The notes below the pieces were generated by a model. The model worked only from the letters and a program-made list of their open reading frames with translations. It had not been told where the DNA came from and searched no databases. Shown here piece after piece: positions 7,292-17,307 of a stretch of DNA of 64,000 bases. A program made the translations under genes and the position numbers. The stretch is from Mycobacterium sp. IS-1496. Lineage in GTDB: Bacteria > Actinomycetota > Actinomycetes > Mycobacteriales > Mycobacteriaceae. The stretch's first letter is position 1; every line of letters starts with the position of its first letter. The DNA lies in NCBI RefSeq assembly GCF_001499995.1, contig NZ_LQIU01000004.1, positions 53,108-117,107 of the forward strand, in the 5' to 3' direction.

Positions 7292-8536
7292 TCAGCCCCG
7301 GTAGCTGACTGGCATCTCCTTGACCCCGTTGATCCAGCCGGACCGCAGCCGTTGCGGTTCACCCAGTTTCGCGATGTCCGGAATCTGGTCGGCCAGCTCG
7401 TTGAAGATCAGCTTGATCTCCAAGCGGGCCAGGTTGGCGCCGATGCAGTAGTGCGCCCCGTTCCCGCCGAACCCGAGATGCGGGTTGGGGTCGCGCCGGA
7501 TGTCGAAGTCGAAGGGTGACTCGAAGACGTCTTCGTCGTAGTTCGCCGAGCTGTAGAACAAGCCGACGCGCTGACCCTCGCGGATGGTCACCCCGCCGAG
7601 CTCGACGTCGGCCAGCGCGGTGCGCTGGAAGCAGTGCACCGGGGTGGCCCAGCGGACGATCTCGTCGACCGCGGTCTCGGGCCGTTCCCGTTTGTAGAGC
7701 TCCCACTGGTCGGGGTGGTCGAAGAACGCGTTCATCCCGTGGGTCATCGCGTTGCGCGTGGTCTCGTTGCCCGCCACCGCGAGCAGGATGACGAAGAACG
7801 CGAATTCGATGTCGCCGAGGGACTCCCCGGCCGCACCGTTCACGTCGGCTTGCACCAACCGGGTGACGATGTCGTCGGCCGGGCAGCGCCTGCGCTCCTC
7901 GGCCATGTTGTAGGCGTAGCCCATCAGCTCGGCGTTGGCGACCGTCGGATCGGAGTCGAAGTCCGGGTCGTCGGTGTTCATGATGCAGTTGGTCCAGTGG
8001 AAGAGCTTCTCCCGGTCCGCTTCGGGAACGCCGATCAGGTCGGCGATCGCCTGCAGCGGCAGGCTCATCGCGATGTCGGTGACGAAGTCGCCGCTGCCCT
8101 TCTCCCGTGCGGCGGCGACGATCTCGCGTGCGGAGACCGCCAGCTTCTGCTCGAGCGCGGCGACCGACCGCGGGGTGAACAGTCGGGACACGATCTTGCG
8201 CAGCCGGGTGTGTTCTGGCGCGTCGTGATTGATCAGCAACGCCTTGGTGAGGTCGAGCTGCTCGGCGGTGACGCCTTCGGGCAGGCGCATCACGGCGCCC
8301 TTGGCGTTGGTCGACCACAGATCGCCGTTGCGCGAGATCGCCTTGATGTCCTCGTGACGGCTGATCACCCAGTAGCCGCCGTCGTCGAAGATCGACTCCT
8401 GCTGCTCGTTCCACCAGACCGGTGCGGTCTTGCGCAGCTGCGCGAACTCGGTGACCGGGATGCCCTTGAGCAGGACGTCGGGATCGGTGAAGTCGAATCC
8501 GGGGCCGAAGGGGCATCGGCTTTCCATGGTCGTCAT
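7292..8536 (-). CDS. cytochrome P450, CYP125/CYP142-like
   Basis: Complete P450 of 414 aa. The I-helix AGNETTRNA is near residue 253, and [18 protein letters not shown] near residues 356-373 carries the haem cysteine. The opening segment PGFDFTDPDVL, the stretch DAPEHTRLRKIVSR and the end LRSGWINGVKEMPV resemble CYP125, the steroid C26-monooxygenase family that starts cholesterol side-chain breakdown. A steroid or fatty-chain substrate is therefore inferred but not shown; no other cholesterol genes are nearby. It is transcribed with the TetR gene downstream and diverges from purD. Confidence 0.88.
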   Translation of the reverse strand: MTTMESRCPFGPGFDFTDPDVLLKGIPVTEFAQLRKTAPVWWNEQQESIFDDGGYWVISRHEDIKAISRNGDLWSTNAKGAVMRLPEGVTAEQLDLTKALLINHDAPEHTRLRKIVSRLFTPRSVAALEQKLAVSAREIVAAAREKGSGDFVTDIAMSLPLQAIADLIGVPEADREKLFHWTNCIMNTDDPDFDSDPTVANAELMGYAYNMAEERRRCPADDIVTRLVQADVNGAAGESLGDIEFAFFVILLAVAGNETTRNAMTHGMNAFFDHPDQWELYKRERPETAVDEIVRWATPVHCFQRTALADVELGGVTIREGQRVGLFYSSANYDEDVFESPFDFDIRRDPNPHLGFGGNGAHYCIGANLARLEIKLIFNELADQIPDIAKLGEPQRLRSGWINGVKEMPVSYRG

Positions 8537-8580
8537 GACGGCCGCCTCTCAGTGTGACGCTGAACACGCTCATCCTCGAC

Positions 8581-8605
8581 CATACACTTTGTCGTGGACT
8601 GTATG
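8581..8605. promoter_or_regulatory. palindrome between the CYP125-like gene and purD
   Basis: CATACA, 13-bp spacer, TGTATG. It lies 44 bp before the P450 start and may be the operator of the TetR protein encoded downstream of the P450. Only the outer arms are symmetric, so support is modest. Confidence 0.35.
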
Positions 8606-8619
8606 CCCGGGCCGGGGTT

Positions 8620-8625
8620 TAGGGT
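8620..8625 (+). promoter_or_regulatory. purD -10 element, leaderless arrangement
   Basis: TAGGGT followed by 6 nt and then the purD GTG. Transcription would start at or within a base of the start codon. No ribosome binding site precedes the GTG. Confidence 0.55.
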
Positions 8626-8631
8626 GCACAT

Positions 8632-9900
8632 GTGCGCGTCCTGGTAATCGGATCCGGTGCCCGTGAACATGCCCTGCTTCTGGCGTTGCGCCGCGACCCG
8701 GAGGTCGAGGCGCTGGCGGTGGCGCCGGGCAACCCGGGCACGGCCGCGCTCGCCGAGCAGCACGACGTCGACATCACCTCCGGCGAGGCCGTCGCCGACC
8801 TTGCCCGCCGGGTCGGCGCCGACCTGGTGGTCATCGGCCCCGAGGTGCCCCTGGTGCTGGGTGTCGCCGACGCCGTGCGCGCCGCCGGGATCGCGTGCTT
8901 CGGCCCCAGCCGCGACGCCGCCCGCATCGAGGGTTCGAAGGCGTTCGCCAAGGACGTGATGAACGCCGCCGGGGTGCGCACCGCCGCCAGCGAGATCGTC
9001 GACAACCCCGGGCACCTCGACGCCGCGCTCGACCGCTTCGGCCCACCCGCCGGCGAGGCCGCGTGGGTGGTCAAGGACGACGGGCTGGCCGCGGGCAAGG
9101 GTGTGGTGGTGACCGCCGACCGCGAGGCGGCCCGCGCCCACGCCGCGGGCCTGCTCGACTCCGGCCATCCGGTTCTGCTCGAGTCCTTCCTCGACGGTCC
9201 GGAGGTGTCGCTGTTCTGCGTCGTCGATGGCGAGACCGTGGTGCCGCTGCTGGCCGCCCAGGACTTCAAACGCGTCGGTGACGGCGACACCGGGCCCAAC
9301 ACCGGCGGCATGGGCGCCTACGCCCCGCTGCCGTGGTTGCCCGCCGAGGCCTACACCCGGATCGTCGACGACATCGTCAAACCCGTTGCCGCCGAACTGG
9401 TTCACCGCGGTAGCCCGTTCTCCGGCCTGCTGTACGCCGGCCTGGCGATCACGTCGCGCGGACCGGCCGTCGTCGAGTTCAACTGCCGCTTCGGCGACCC
9501 GGAGACGCAGTCGGTGCTGGCGCTGCTCGAATCGCCGCTGGGCCAGCTCCTGCACGCCGCCGCGACGGGGCGGCTCGCGGAGTTCCCGGACCTGCAATGG
9601 CGCGACGGCGCCGCTGTGACCGTGGTGGTCGCCGCCGAGAACTATCCCGGACGGCCCCGTGTCGGCGACGTGATCACCGGCGCCGACGCCGAGGGCGTCC
9701 TGCACGCCGGCACCGCCCGCCGCGACGACGGCGCCATCGTGTCGTCGGGCGGCCGGGTGCTCTCGGTGGTGGGCACCGGCGCCGACCTCGACGCCGCCAG
9801 GGCCGCCGCGTATGCGACCCTGTCCTCGATCCGCCTGCCCGGCAGCCACTTCCGCAGCGACATCGGGCAGGCGGCGGCCGAAGGCAAGATCACCGTCTAA
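8632..9900 (+). CDS. purD: phosphoribosylamine-glycine ligase (GAR synthetase)
   Basis: Second step of de novo purine synthesis: phosphoribosylamine, glycine and ATP give GAR. The 422-aa protein is full length. It has [11 protein letters not shown] at the N-terminus, the ATP-grasp core with [14 protein letters not shown] (about residues 148-161), and the signature [11 protein letters not shown]. The GTG start is set by the conserved [10 protein letters not shown]-terminus and by a -10 box 6 nt upstream. The stop overlaps the convergent esterase stop by 4 bp. Position matches Rv0772. Confidence 0.97.
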   Translation: MRVLVIGSGAREHALLLALRRDPEVEALAVAPGNPGTAALAEQHDVDITSGEAVADLARRVGADLVVIGPEVPLVLGVADAVRAAGIACFGPSRDAARIEGSKAFAKDVMNAAGVRTAASEIVDNPGHLDAALDRFGPPAGEAAWVVKDDGLAAGKGVVVTADREAARAHAAGLLDSGHPVLLESFLDGPEVSLFCVVDGETVVPLLAAQDFKRVGDGDTGPNTGGMGAYAPLPWLPAEAYTRIVDDIVKPVAAELVHRGSPFSGLLYAGLAITSRGPAVVEFNCRFGDPETQSVLALLESPLGQLLHAAATGRLAEFPDLQWRDGAAVTVVVAAENYPGRPRVGDVITGADAEGVLHAGTARRDDGAIVSSGGRVLSVVGTGADLDAARAAAYATLSSIRLPGSHFRSDIGQAAAEGKITV

Positions 9901-10712
9901 GCGCTGACGAGCGGTGCCAACCAGGTGATCTCCGCGGGCAGCTGCGCACTCCAGAACCCCGCGTCGTGCCCACCAGGGGAGAACCCGCCGGCCGGTGGAT
10001 CAGGCAGCTGCGCGATGAACTGCTGGGTCGCCGAATAGAACGGATCCGATGTGCCGCAGTCGATCCGGATCGGGATCGACGCCAATTCCGGACGCCCCCA
10101 CACACTGTTGGCGGCGTAGTCGTCGGCGCCGTCGAAGGCACCGGGAGCACTCGCACCCGCCGACGTCCACAGCGCCGGGCTGACCGCGCAGATCGCCGCG
10201 GTGCGCTCGGGTCCCAGTCGCGCGCCCAGCAGCAGGGCTCCGTACCCGCCCATCGACCAGCCGAGAAACCCGACCCGCGAGGTGTCGAGGCCCTCGCCGT
10301 CGAGCATGGGGATCAGCTCGTCGAGCACCATGGCCCCGGAATCCTCCCCCGAAGCCCGTTTGTGCCAATAACTTCCGCCACCGTCGACGGCCACGACCGC
10401 GAACGGCGGGAGTCCGGCGGCGACCGCTTCCGCCAGACCCCGCTCGACCCCGCCGGCCATTACCTGGGCCGCATCGGCGCCCTTGCCGTGCAGAGCGATC
10501 ACCGGATGCAGCGCCGTCGTCTGCCCGGGTGGCCGGGCGATCGCCCAGTTGGTCTCGACGCCACCGCGGGCGGCCGAGAGGAACGATCCGGCGCGGTAGG
10601 TGGGAGCCGCCGCGGCCGGGGTGGCCGCGGCCAGCGTGTGCACACCGGCCGCGCCCACGGCGGCACCCACGGCGAGGCGCAGTGCGGCGCGACGACTCAG
10701 GTACGCGGACAT
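9897..10712 (-). CDS. exported alpha/beta-hydrolase esterase, Tat signal
   Basis: A 271-aa serine esterase of the putative esterase/EstD type. The N-terminus [20 protein letters not shown] has a twin-arginine motif, a hydrophobic stretch and an Ala-rich cleavage region, so export by Tat is expected. The nucleophile lies in [12 protein letters not shown], an aspartate candidate in DCGTSDPFY, and the histidine in PGGHDAGFW. The ATG at 10712 is chosen because it gives a compact signal peptide; an ATG at 10721 is possible. It corresponds by position to Rv0774c, described as an extracellular esterase. It diverges from the next TetR gene. Confidence 0.85.
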   Translation of the reverse strand: MSAYLSRRAALRLAVGAAVGAAGVHTLAAATPAAAAPTYRAGSFLSAARGGVETNWAIARPPGQTTALHPVIALHGKGADAAQVMAGGVERGLAEAVAAGLPPFAVVAVDGGGSYWHKRASGEDSGAMVLDELIPMLDGEGLDTSRVGFLGWSMGGYGALLLGARLGPERTAAICAVSPALWTSAGASAPGAFDGADDYAANSVWGRPELASIPIRIDCGTSDPFYSATQQFIAQLPDPPAGGFSPGGHDAGFWSAQLPAEITWLAPLVSA

Positions 10713-10821
10713 GGCGGCCATCTTGCCACCGGCCCAGCGCTGTCCCTCCCGCGGTCGCCCTGCCTGAAGAAAGCCTGGGGTTTGCGCGAAACGACGATGC
10801 CCAACCCGGGTGGCTGGCAGC

Positions 10822-11436
10822 ATGCTAATCGTGACGGCAGCAGTCACTCCCAAGGGGGAACGCAGGCGGTACGCGCTGGTCAGCGCGGCCGCTGATCTGC
10901 TGTGTGAAGGGGGATTCGACGCCGTCCGGCACCGCGCGGTCGCGCGCCGAGCCGGGTTGCCGCTGGCGTCGACGACCTACTACTTCTCGTCGCTGGACGA
11001 CCTGATCGTCAAGGCCGTCGAATACGAGGGAACCCGGGAGGCCGAGCGCCTGCAGGAACGGGTGGCGGCGTTGTCGCGGCGCCGTCGCGGCGCGGAATCG
11101 ACCGCGGACGTGTTGGTGGATCTCCTGCTCGGCGACGACGCGCCCGGGGCCCGCGGCAGCGAGGAGTTGATCTCGCGCTACGAGCGCTACATCGCATGTG
11201 CCCGGCAGCCCGCACTGCGTGACGTCCAGCGGCGCATCCTGCGGCAGCGCACCGATGCGGTCGTCGCGGTGATGGAACGCTCCGGCCGAACAGTGCGAGC
11301 GGATTTCCTCACCGCACTCGTCTGCGCCGTCGACGGCGCCGTGGTCGCCGCCCTGGTCGGTGACGGGGACGGCCCGCGCGCCACCGCGCGGGCCACCCTG
11401 ATCGACGTCATCGACGTCCTCGCACCGGTGGGCTGA
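10822..11436 (+). CDS. TetR-family transcriptional regulator
   Basis: A TetR protein of about 204 aa with the HTH AVARRAGLPLASTTYYFSSL near residues 44-63. The start is uncertain: GTG 10810, ATG 10822 or GTG 10831 are all in frame and none has a clear ribosome site; conservation begins at about TPKGERRRYALV. It diverges from the esterase gene across about 110 bp and may control it. It corresponds by position to Rv0775. Confidence 0.85.
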   Translation: MLIVTAAVTPKGERRRYALVSAAADLLCEGGFDAVRHRAVARRAGLPLASTTYYFSSLDDLIVKAVEYEGTREAERLQERVAALSRRRRGAESTADVLVDLLLGDDAPGARGSEELISRYERYIACARQPALRDVQRRILRQRTDAVVAVMERSGRTVRADFLTALVCAVDGAVVAALVGDGDGPRATARATLIDVIDVLAPVG

Positions 11437-11527
11437 GCGCGCGCCAGGCAACGATTGCGGCAATGATGCTGCGTCGAGGTCGTCGCTGCCCGATGATGAT
11501 GACCGAGCAACAGTGACGGAGGAGCGC

Positions 11528-12952
11528 ATGAGCCAGCCAGACACGGTCAGGGAGCAGCCCGAGCTACGCCGGGTGATGGGCCCAGGGCTGCTGCTGCTGT
11601 TCGTCGTCGGCGACATCCTCGGCACCGGCGTCTACGCGCTGACCGGTGACGTGGCCGCCGAAGTCGGTGGGGCAGCGTGGCTTCCGTTCCTGGTGGCCTT
11701 CCTCATCGCCACCATCACCGCGTTCAGCTACCTGGAGCTGGTCACCAAGTATCCGCAGGCGGCCGGGGCTGCGCTCTACGCGCACAAGGCTTTCGGGTTG
11801 CAGTTCATCACGTTCCTGGTGGCCTTCGTGGTGATGTGTTCGGGCATCACGTCGGCCTCGACCGCGTCGCGGTTCTTCGGTGCGAACCTCATCGAGGGCT
11901 TCGGCCTGGATTGGGGCACCGGCGGGGTGGCCGCCGTCGCGCTCGGGTTCATGGCCATCCTGGCGGCGGTGAACTTCCGGGGCGTCGGCGAGAGCATCAA
12001 ACTCAACGTCGTCCTGACCATCATCGAGGCCACCGGCCTCATGCTGGTGCTCTTCGTGGGCCTGTGGGCGTTCACCCGCGGCGGCGACGTCGACTTCTCC
12101 CGCGTCGTGGCCTTCGACACCGACGACGACAAGAACGCCTTCATGGCGGTCACGGCCGCGACATCCCTCGCCTTCTTCGCGATGGTCGGTTTCGAGGACT
12201 CGGTGAACATGGCCGAGGAGACCAAGGATCCGGCCAAGACCTTCCCGAAGGTGCTGCTGTCCGGGCTGACCATCGCCGGCATCGTCTACATGCTCGTCGC
12301 CGTCGTTGCGGTGGCGCTGGTGCCCGTCGGCGAACTCGCCGAGAGCGACACCCCGTTGGTCGAGGTGGTCAAGGCCGGGGCGCCCAGCCTGCCGATCGAC
12401 GACCTCTTCCCGTTCATCTCGATGTTCGCGGTCTCCAACACCGCGTTGATCAACATGCTGATGGCCAGCAGGCTGATCTACGGAATGGCCCGACAGCACG
12501 TGCTGCCGCCGGTCCTCGGCACGGTCCACCCCCGACGGCTGACGCCCTGGGTGGCCATCGTGTTCACCACGCTGATCGCGTTCGGCCTGATCTTCTACGT
12601 GAGCGTGTTCGCCAGCAGCAGCGCCATTTCGGTGCTCGGGGGCACGACGTCGTTGTTGCTGCTGGCGGTGTTCGCCGTCGTCAACATCGCGGTGCTGCGG
12701 TTGCGGCGCGACGTGCAGGCCGGTGGCGGGCACTTCACGACGCCGACGGTGTTGCCGGTGATCGGCTTCATCGCGTCCCTGTATCTGGTGCTGCCCTTCT
12801 CGGGCCGCCCCGCCCAGCAGTACTACGTGGCGTTGATCCTCGTCGCGATCGGGATCGTGCTCTTCTTCATCAACAGGCTGATCAACCGCCGACTCGGAAT
12901 CGGCGACGCCGGAATCACCGATCCGATCCACCTGGCGGAGCGGCCCGACTGA
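11528..12952 (+). CDS. APC-family amino acid permease
   Basis: Inner-membrane secondary transporter of 474 aa with about 12 hydrophobic segments. The first helix carries VVGDILGTGVYAL, the unwound glycine-rich segment of APC transporters, and GFEDSVNMAEETKDP follows helix 6 as in cationic or neutral amino acid carriers. GGAGG 5 nt upstream selects the ATG at 11528 rather than the GTG at 11513. The 3' end overlaps the convergent DUF429 gene by 38 bp. The transported amino acid is unknown. I do not recall it in the M. tuberculosis version of this region. Confidence 0.9.
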   Translation: MSQPDTVREQPELRRVMGPGLLLLFVVGDILGTGVYALTGDVAAEVGGAAWLPFLVAFLIATITAFSYLELVTKYPQAAGAALYAHKAFGLQFITFLVAFVVMCSGITSASTASRFFGANLIEGFGLDWGTGGVAAVALGFMAILAAVNFRGVGESIKLNVVLTIIEATGLMLVLFVGLWAFTRGGDVDFSRVVAFDTDDDKNAFMAVTAATSLAFFAMVGFEDSVNMAEETKDPAKTFPKVLLSGLTIAGIVYMLVAVVAVALVPVGELAESDTPLVEVVKAGAPSLPIDDLFPFISMFAVSNTALINMLMASRLIYGMARQHVLPPVLGTVHPRRLTPWVAIVFTTLIAFGLIFYVSVFASSSAISVLGGTTSLLLLAVFAVVNIAVLRLRRDVQAGGGHFTTPTVLPVIGFIASLYLVLPFSGRPAQQYYVALILVAIGIVLFFINRLINRRLGIGDAGITDPIHLAERPD

Positions 12953-13643
12953 GGGTCGGCGTCACGATGGAGCCGGTGGCGTCGTCGCCGTAGGTGGTGA
13001 CATCGGTGGGCCTGCGGGTGGCGAACAGTGCGACATAGGCGCAGACCACCGCATCGACCGGGTCCTCGGCCCGCCGCAGCTGCGACTTGCGGGTGGCCGT
13101 CCCGACCGCGTCGCGCAAGCCCTTCCACTCGGCGTGGTGGCGGACGTCCAGCGGCGGGTCCGCCCCCACGAGGGATTCGACCAGCGACATCAGCCGGAGC
13201 AGTTCGCCACGCAGTTGCGCCACGTCGCGGCCGGGTTTCTGCTTGTACTTCAGCGTCTTCGGCAATCCGAACAGTGCCACCGTCGCGGCGTGCGGATACA
13301 CCTCCACGGCGGGCCGGCCCAGCGCCCGCGCCAACCGGGCGCCGCGGCTGCCTGTGGCGAACCACGGATGGCTGGTGTTCGACGGGTGGCATCCCGCCTC
13401 GAAGGCGCGGAAGTCGCGGTTGAGCGCCGCCTCGCACGGCCGGTTCCCGCTCGCATTCGTCACGACCAGGGGAGCGTCGATCGCCAGTAGGCACTCGCCG
13501 GCGGTGTAGGGCGCGAGCCGGGCCACGATGTCGGTGTCGGTCGTCGCGGCGGAGAGGTGCACCAGCCGGCCGCCGGAGTCGGCGACCGCCAGGCCGGTGG
13601 GGCTGCGCTCACCCCACGCGAGGTCGATCCCGACGAAGTACAC
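12915..13643 (-). CDS. DUF429 protein, predicted RNase H-like nuclease
   Basis: A 242-aa protein of the DUF429 family, which is predicted to have an RNase H-like fold. The N-terminus VYFVGIDLAWGE carries the first acidic residue of such folds, with ECLLAIDAPLV and EDPVDAVVCAYVA supplying further acidic positions. Start GTG 13643 is chosen because conservation begins there and the divergent purB starts at 13684. The gene tail overlaps the permease gene. It corresponds by position to Rv0776c. Function is unproven. Confidence 0.8.
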   Translation of the reverse strand: MYFVGIDLAWGERSPTGLAVADSGGRLVHLSAATTDTDIVARLAPYTAGECLLAIDAPLVVTNASGNRPCEAALNRDFRAFEAGCHPSNTSHPWFATGSRGARLARALGRPAVEVYPHAATVALFGLPKTLKYKQKPGRDVAQLRGELLRLMSLVESLVGADPPLDVRHHAEWKGLRDAVGTATRKSQLRRAEDPVDAVVCAYVALFATRRPTDVTTYGDDATGSIVTPTLSRAAPPGGSDR

Positions 13644-13669
13644 GTGGCCAGCCTGCCCGATCCGCGCCG

Positions 13670-13675
13670 TAAGCT
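13670..13675 (+). promoter_or_regulatory. purB -10 element
   Basis: TAAGCT, 8 nt before the purB GTG at 13684 and 2 nt before an in-frame GTG at 13678. There is no ribosome binding site in the 40-bp gap, so a leaderless or nearly leaderless mRNA is likely. Confidence 0.45.
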
Positions 13676-13683
13676 GTGTGTCT

Positions 13684-15102
13684 GTGACGATCCCGAACGT
13701 GCTGGCCAACCGCTACGCCAGCGAGGACATGGTGGCGATCTGGTCGCCGGAAGCGAAGATCGTCGCCGAGCGCCGATTGTGGCTGGCGGTGCTGCGCGCC
13801 CAGACCGAGCTCGGCGTCGACGTGCCCGGCGGGGTGGTCGCCGATTACGAACGCGTCGTCGAGCAGGTGGACCTGAAGTCGATCGCGGCGCGCGAGCGGG
13901 TGACCCGCCACGACGTGAAGGCGCGCATCGAGGAGTTCAACGCGCTGGCCGGGCACGAACACGTGCACAAGGGCATGACCAGCCGCGACCTCACCGAGAA
14001 CGTCGAACAGTTGCAGATCCGACGGTCCCTGCAACTCGTGCACGCCCACGGCGTGGCCGTCGTCGCGCGGCTCGCCGAGCGGGCCGTCAGCTACCGCGAC
14101 CTGGTGATGGCCGGCCGCAGCCACAACGTCGCCGCGCAGGCGACCACGCTGGGCAAGCGGTTCGCCTCGGCCGCCGAGGAGACGTTGCTCGCGCTCCAGC
14201 GGCTCGAAGAGTTGATCGCGCGTTACCCGCTGCGCGGCATCAAGGGGCCGATGGGAACGGCGCAGGACATGCTCGACCTGTTCGGTGGAGACACCGACAA
14301 GTTGGCCGACCTGGAGCGGCGGGTCGCCGAATTCCTCGGTTTCCGAGACGTTTTCACCAGCGTCGGCCAGGTGTACCCGCGTTCGCTCGACCACGACGTC
14401 GTCTCCGCCCTGGTGCAGCTCGGCGCGGGTCCGTCCTCTCTGGCGCACACCATCCGGCTGATGGCCGGCCACGAACTGGTCACCGAGGGCTTCGCGCCCG
14501 GCCAGGTCGGCTCCTCGGCCATGCCGCACAAGATGAACACCCGCTCGTGTGAACGCGTGAACGGCCTGCAGGTGGTGCTGCGCGGATACGGGTCGATGGC
14601 CGCGGAACTGGCGGGCGCGCAGTGGAACGAAGGCGACGTGTTCTGCTCGGTGGTGCGGCGGGTGGCGCTGCCCGACGCGTTCTTCGCGATCGACGGGCAG
14701 ACCGAGACGTTCCTGACCGTGCTCGACGAGTTCGGCGCCTACCCGGCCGTCATCCAGCGTGAACTCGACCGCTACCTGCCGTTCCTGGCCACCACCCGCA
14801 TCCTGATCGCCGCCGTGCGGGCCGGGGTCGGCCGCGAGACCGCGCACGAGGTCATCAAGGAACACGCGGTGGCCGTCGCCCTGGCGATGCGGGAGAAGGG
14901 ACAGGAACCCGACCTGCTCGACCGACTGGCCGCCGATCCGCGCCTGCCGCTCGACCGCGTTGCGCTCGAGGATGCGCTCGCCGACAAGCAGGCGTTCAGC
15001 GGGGCCGCCGGTGACCAGGTGGACCGCGTCGTCGAGGCGGTCGACGAACTGGTCGGCCGTTATCCGGAAGCCGCCAAGTACACCTCGGGCGCCATCCTGT
15101 GA
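13684..15102 (+). CDS. purB: adenylosuccinate lyase
   Basis: Fumarase/aspartase-superfamily lyase acting twice in purine synthesis (SAICAR to AICAR, adenylosuccinate to AMP). At 472 aa it equals the M. tuberculosis protein length as I recall it. The signature [12 protein letters not shown] is near residue 278, and [11 protein letters not shown] and [11 protein letters not shown] are conserved active-site segments. The GTG start gives the conserved [14 protein letters not shown]-terminus; the reading frame stays open upstream but is not conserved. Its TGA overlaps the cyp126 GTG by 4 nt. Confidence 0.97.
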   Translation: MTIPNVLANRYASEDMVAIWSPEAKIVAERRLWLAVLRAQTELGVDVPGGVVADYERVVEQVDLKSIAARERVTRHDVKARIEEFNALAGHEHVHKGMTSRDLTENVEQLQIRRSLQLVHAHGVAVVARLAERAVSYRDLVMAGRSHNVAAQATTLGKRFASAAEETLLALQRLEELIARYPLRGIKGPMGTAQDMLDLFGGDTDKLADLERRVAEFLGFRDVFTSVGQVYPRSLDHDVVSALVQLGAGPSSLAHTIRLMAGHELVTEGFAPGQVGSSAMPHKMNTRSCERVNGLQVVLRGYGSMAAELAGAQWNEGDVFCSVVRRVALPDAFFAIDGQTETFLTVLDEFGAYPAVIQRELDRYLPFLATTRILIAAVRAGVGRETAHEVIKEHAVAVALAMREKGQEPDLLDRLAADPRLPLDRVALEDALADKQAFSGAAGDQVDRVVEAVDELVGRYPEAAKYTSGAIL

Positions 15103-16316
15103 CTCCCGCGGCGGGGCTGTCACAGATCGACTTCACCGATCTGGACAACTTCGCGAACGGGTTCCCCCACCACCTGTTCGCGATCCACCGCCGCGACGCG
15201 CCGGTGTACTGGCACGAACCCACCGAGCACACGCCCGACGGCGAGGGCTTCTGGTCCGTCGCCACTTACGCCGAAACGCTTGCGGTACTGCGTGATCCGG
15301 ACACCTACTCGTCGGTGACCGGCGGGCAACGACCCTTCGGTGGCACCCTGCTGCAGGATCTGCCGATCGCCGGTCAGGTGCTCAACATGATGGACGACCC
15401 GCGGCATGCGCAGATCCGCCGGTTGGTGAACTCGGGTCTGACCCCGCGCATGATCGCGCGCGTCGAGGACGACCTTCGGGGCCGCGCGCGGACACTGCTC
15501 GACGAGGTCGCCGACGGCGGAGCCTTCGACTTCCTGCCGCAGGTCGCCGCCGAACTTCCCATGCAGATGATCTGCATCCTGCTCGGTGTCCCGGAGGACG
15601 ACCGGCACTGGCTGTTCGAGGCCGTCGAGCCGGGTTTCGACTTCCGCGGTTCGCGCAAGGCGTCGATCGACCGGTTGACGGTGGAAGACGCCGGCTCGCG
15701 GATGTACGCCTACGGCTCGGAACTGGTGGCGCGCAAGCGCGCCGAACCCGGCGACGACATGCTGTCGGTGGTGGCGGCCGAGTCGTGGCTGTCCGACGCC
15801 GAGTTGTACCTGTTCTTCTATCTGCTGTTCAGCGCCGGCGCGGAGACCACGCGCAATGCGATCGCCGGCGGCCTGCTCGCGCTGATCGAGAACCCGGCCG
15901 CCTTCGCCGCGCTGCGGGCGGACCCGTCGCTGCTGCCGACCGCGATCGAGGAGATGGTGCGCTGGACGTCGCCGTCGCCGTCGAAGCGGCGCACCGCCAC
16001 CCGCGACACCGAACTCGTCGGGCATACCGTGCTGGCCGGGCAGAAGGTGCTGGTGTGGGAGGGTTCGGCGAACCGGGACGCCGCGGTGTTCGCGAACCCC
16101 GACGTGTTTGACATCGGGCGAAAACCCAATGCACACCTGGGTTTCGGTCAGGGTGTGCACTACTGCCTGGGCGCCAACCTCGCGCGGCTCGAACTGCGTG
16201 TGCTGTTCGAGGAGCTGCTGTCGCGGTTCACGTCGGCGCGGCTGGTCGAGCCGGTGGAATGGGCGCGCAGCAATCGGCACACCGGGATCCGGCACATGAT
16301 GGTCCTCCTCCGGTGA
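15099..16316 (+). CDS. cyp126: cytochrome P450, CYP126-like
   Basis: Complete P450 of 405 aa. The I-helix motif is AGAETTRNA near residue 245, with Ala-Glu replacing the more common Asn-Glu, and the haem region [18 protein letters not shown] has its Cys near residue 356. It is translationally coupled to purB (GTGA overlap), the same arrangement as Rv0777-Rv0778, which supports the CYP126 name. The substrate is not known. The stop codon lies in the palindromic element that follows. Confidence 0.9.
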   Translation: MTPAAGLSQIDFTDLDNFANGFPHHLFAIHRRDAPVYWHEPTEHTPDGEGFWSVATYAETLAVLRDPDTYSSVTGGQRPFGGTLLQDLPIAGQVLNMMDDPRHAQIRRLVNSGLTPRMIARVEDDLRGRARTLLDEVADGGAFDFLPQVAAELPMQMICILLGVPEDDRHWLFEAVEPGFDFRGSRKASIDRLTVEDAGSRMYAYGSELVARKRAEPGDDMLSVVAAESWLSDAELYLFFYLLFSAGAETTRNAIAGGLLALIENPAAFAALRADPSLLPTAIEEMVRWTSPSPSKRRTATRDTELVGHTVLAGQKVLVWEGSANRDAAVFANPDVFDIGRKPNAHLGFGQGVHYCLGANLARLELRVLFEELLSRFTSARLVEPVEWARSNRHTGIRHMMVLLR

Positions 16317-16365
16317 TTTCGGCGCGGTTACGTGCGCGAGGCGTCGGTCAGCGCGCCGAAGTCGC
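16315..16365. terminator. palindromic element, copy A
   Basis: GATTTCGGCGCG at the left end mirrors CGCGCCGAAGTC at the right end (one mismatch), with TTACGTGCGC inside. It sits between convergent cyp126 and the DUF559 gene and includes both stop codons, so it could end both transcripts. It matches copy B (17251-17301) at 45 of 51 positions. Confidence 0.6.
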
Positions 16366-17207
16366 GTAGCGGATGGTCGCGATCACGCGGTCGGGGTACT
16401 CGTTGAGGTCCAGCCAGGTGAAGCGCAGGACGTTCCAGCCCAGCAGCGCTATGGCGTTCTGCCGGGTGCGGTCGATCTGGAACACCTCGCTGTCGGTGTG
16501 GAACGCCCACCCGTCGACCTCGATCGCGACCTTCGCTGCGACGAACGCGACGTCGACCTGGTAGCCGCCGACGGGATGGTTCGTCGTCCACCCGGTGAAC
16601 CCCGCGTCGCGCAGCAGTGTGACCAGGAGGCGCTCGGCCTCCGACCGCGCACCGTCCTGCGCCGCCTGCAGGAGCCGGCGCGCGGCGGGCGAGCCGTGCC
16701 GTCCCTTGTTGCGCAGATGCGCCCGCCACAGCTGGGTGAGTTCGACATGGCGTTGCAGTGCACGATCCATCAGCTTGGCGCCACCGCCGCGCCGGGCTGC
16801 GGCCTCGACGACCGTGAGCGGCAGCGCAGTGACTCGGAGGCCGTTGTGCTCGACGATGTCGTGCGGGTCCAGGTCGCGTCGCCGCAGGCGGATGCCGTCT
16901 CGGGGCCGGCCGTGGCTGTTGCGCGGAACGGTCACCTCCGTGACGGGGGCGCGAAGGTCGAGATGCCCAGCCACCAAGCGGCGGTCAACCCGCTTGCTGC
17001 GGCGTCGGTTCCGTACGTCCATACCGCTGCGCGGATTCTCGCGGCGTCGGTGAACGGGCGGTCCTGTGCGAAGTACACGCCGCGAGCGCAGCGGAGCCAC
17101 CTTCCTGACCGCACTCGTCGCGCTGCAGCCGCCTGGCTGACACCGGCGCGGCGCGCCTGGACAAGCGTGATGACGCCATCTTGACGGCGTAGGTAGTCAT
17201 CGAGCAC
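16348..17207 (-). pseudogene. AbiEi-like N-domain / DUF559 endonuclease-like gene, frameshifted
   Basis: Two frames together make one recognisable protein. From GTG 17207 an HTH-type N-terminal domain reads MLDDYLRRQDGVITLVQARR to AWWLGISTFAP and stops at 16932. The second frame continues with VTEVTVPRNSHGRP and ends at 16348 with the Vsr-like DUF559 nuclease core (VDVAFVAAKVAIEVDGWAFH and GWNVLRFTWLDL). One missing base in the G5 run at 16945-16949 explains the break. The family is common in mycobacteria and related to AbiEi antitoxin-like proteins. The gene is flanked by two copies of a palindromic element. It may be inactive, or the indel may be a sequencing error. Confidence 0.75.
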
Positions 17208-17250
17208 ATCGAATGGACGGCGGCTGCGCGGCGACGGTTCCGAGCGGGGC

Positions 17251-17301
17251 GATTTCGGCGCGGTTACGTACGCTCAGCGTCGATCAGCGCGCCGAAATCG
17301 C
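17251..17301. terminator. palindromic element, copy B
   Basis: GATTTCGGCGCG and CGCGCCGAAATC are perfect inverted arms around TTACGTACGC. It lies 6 bp after the stop of the membrane-protein gene ending at 17308, where a terminator is expected, and 44 bp before the DUF559 start. It is a direct repeat of copy A. Confidence 0.65.
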
Positions 17302-17307
17302 CCAGGA

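Noticed and set aside
13528..13683. N-terminal extension of purB
   Set aside because: The extra residues are antisense to the DUF429 gene and absent from the known family length; the conserved start is at 13684.
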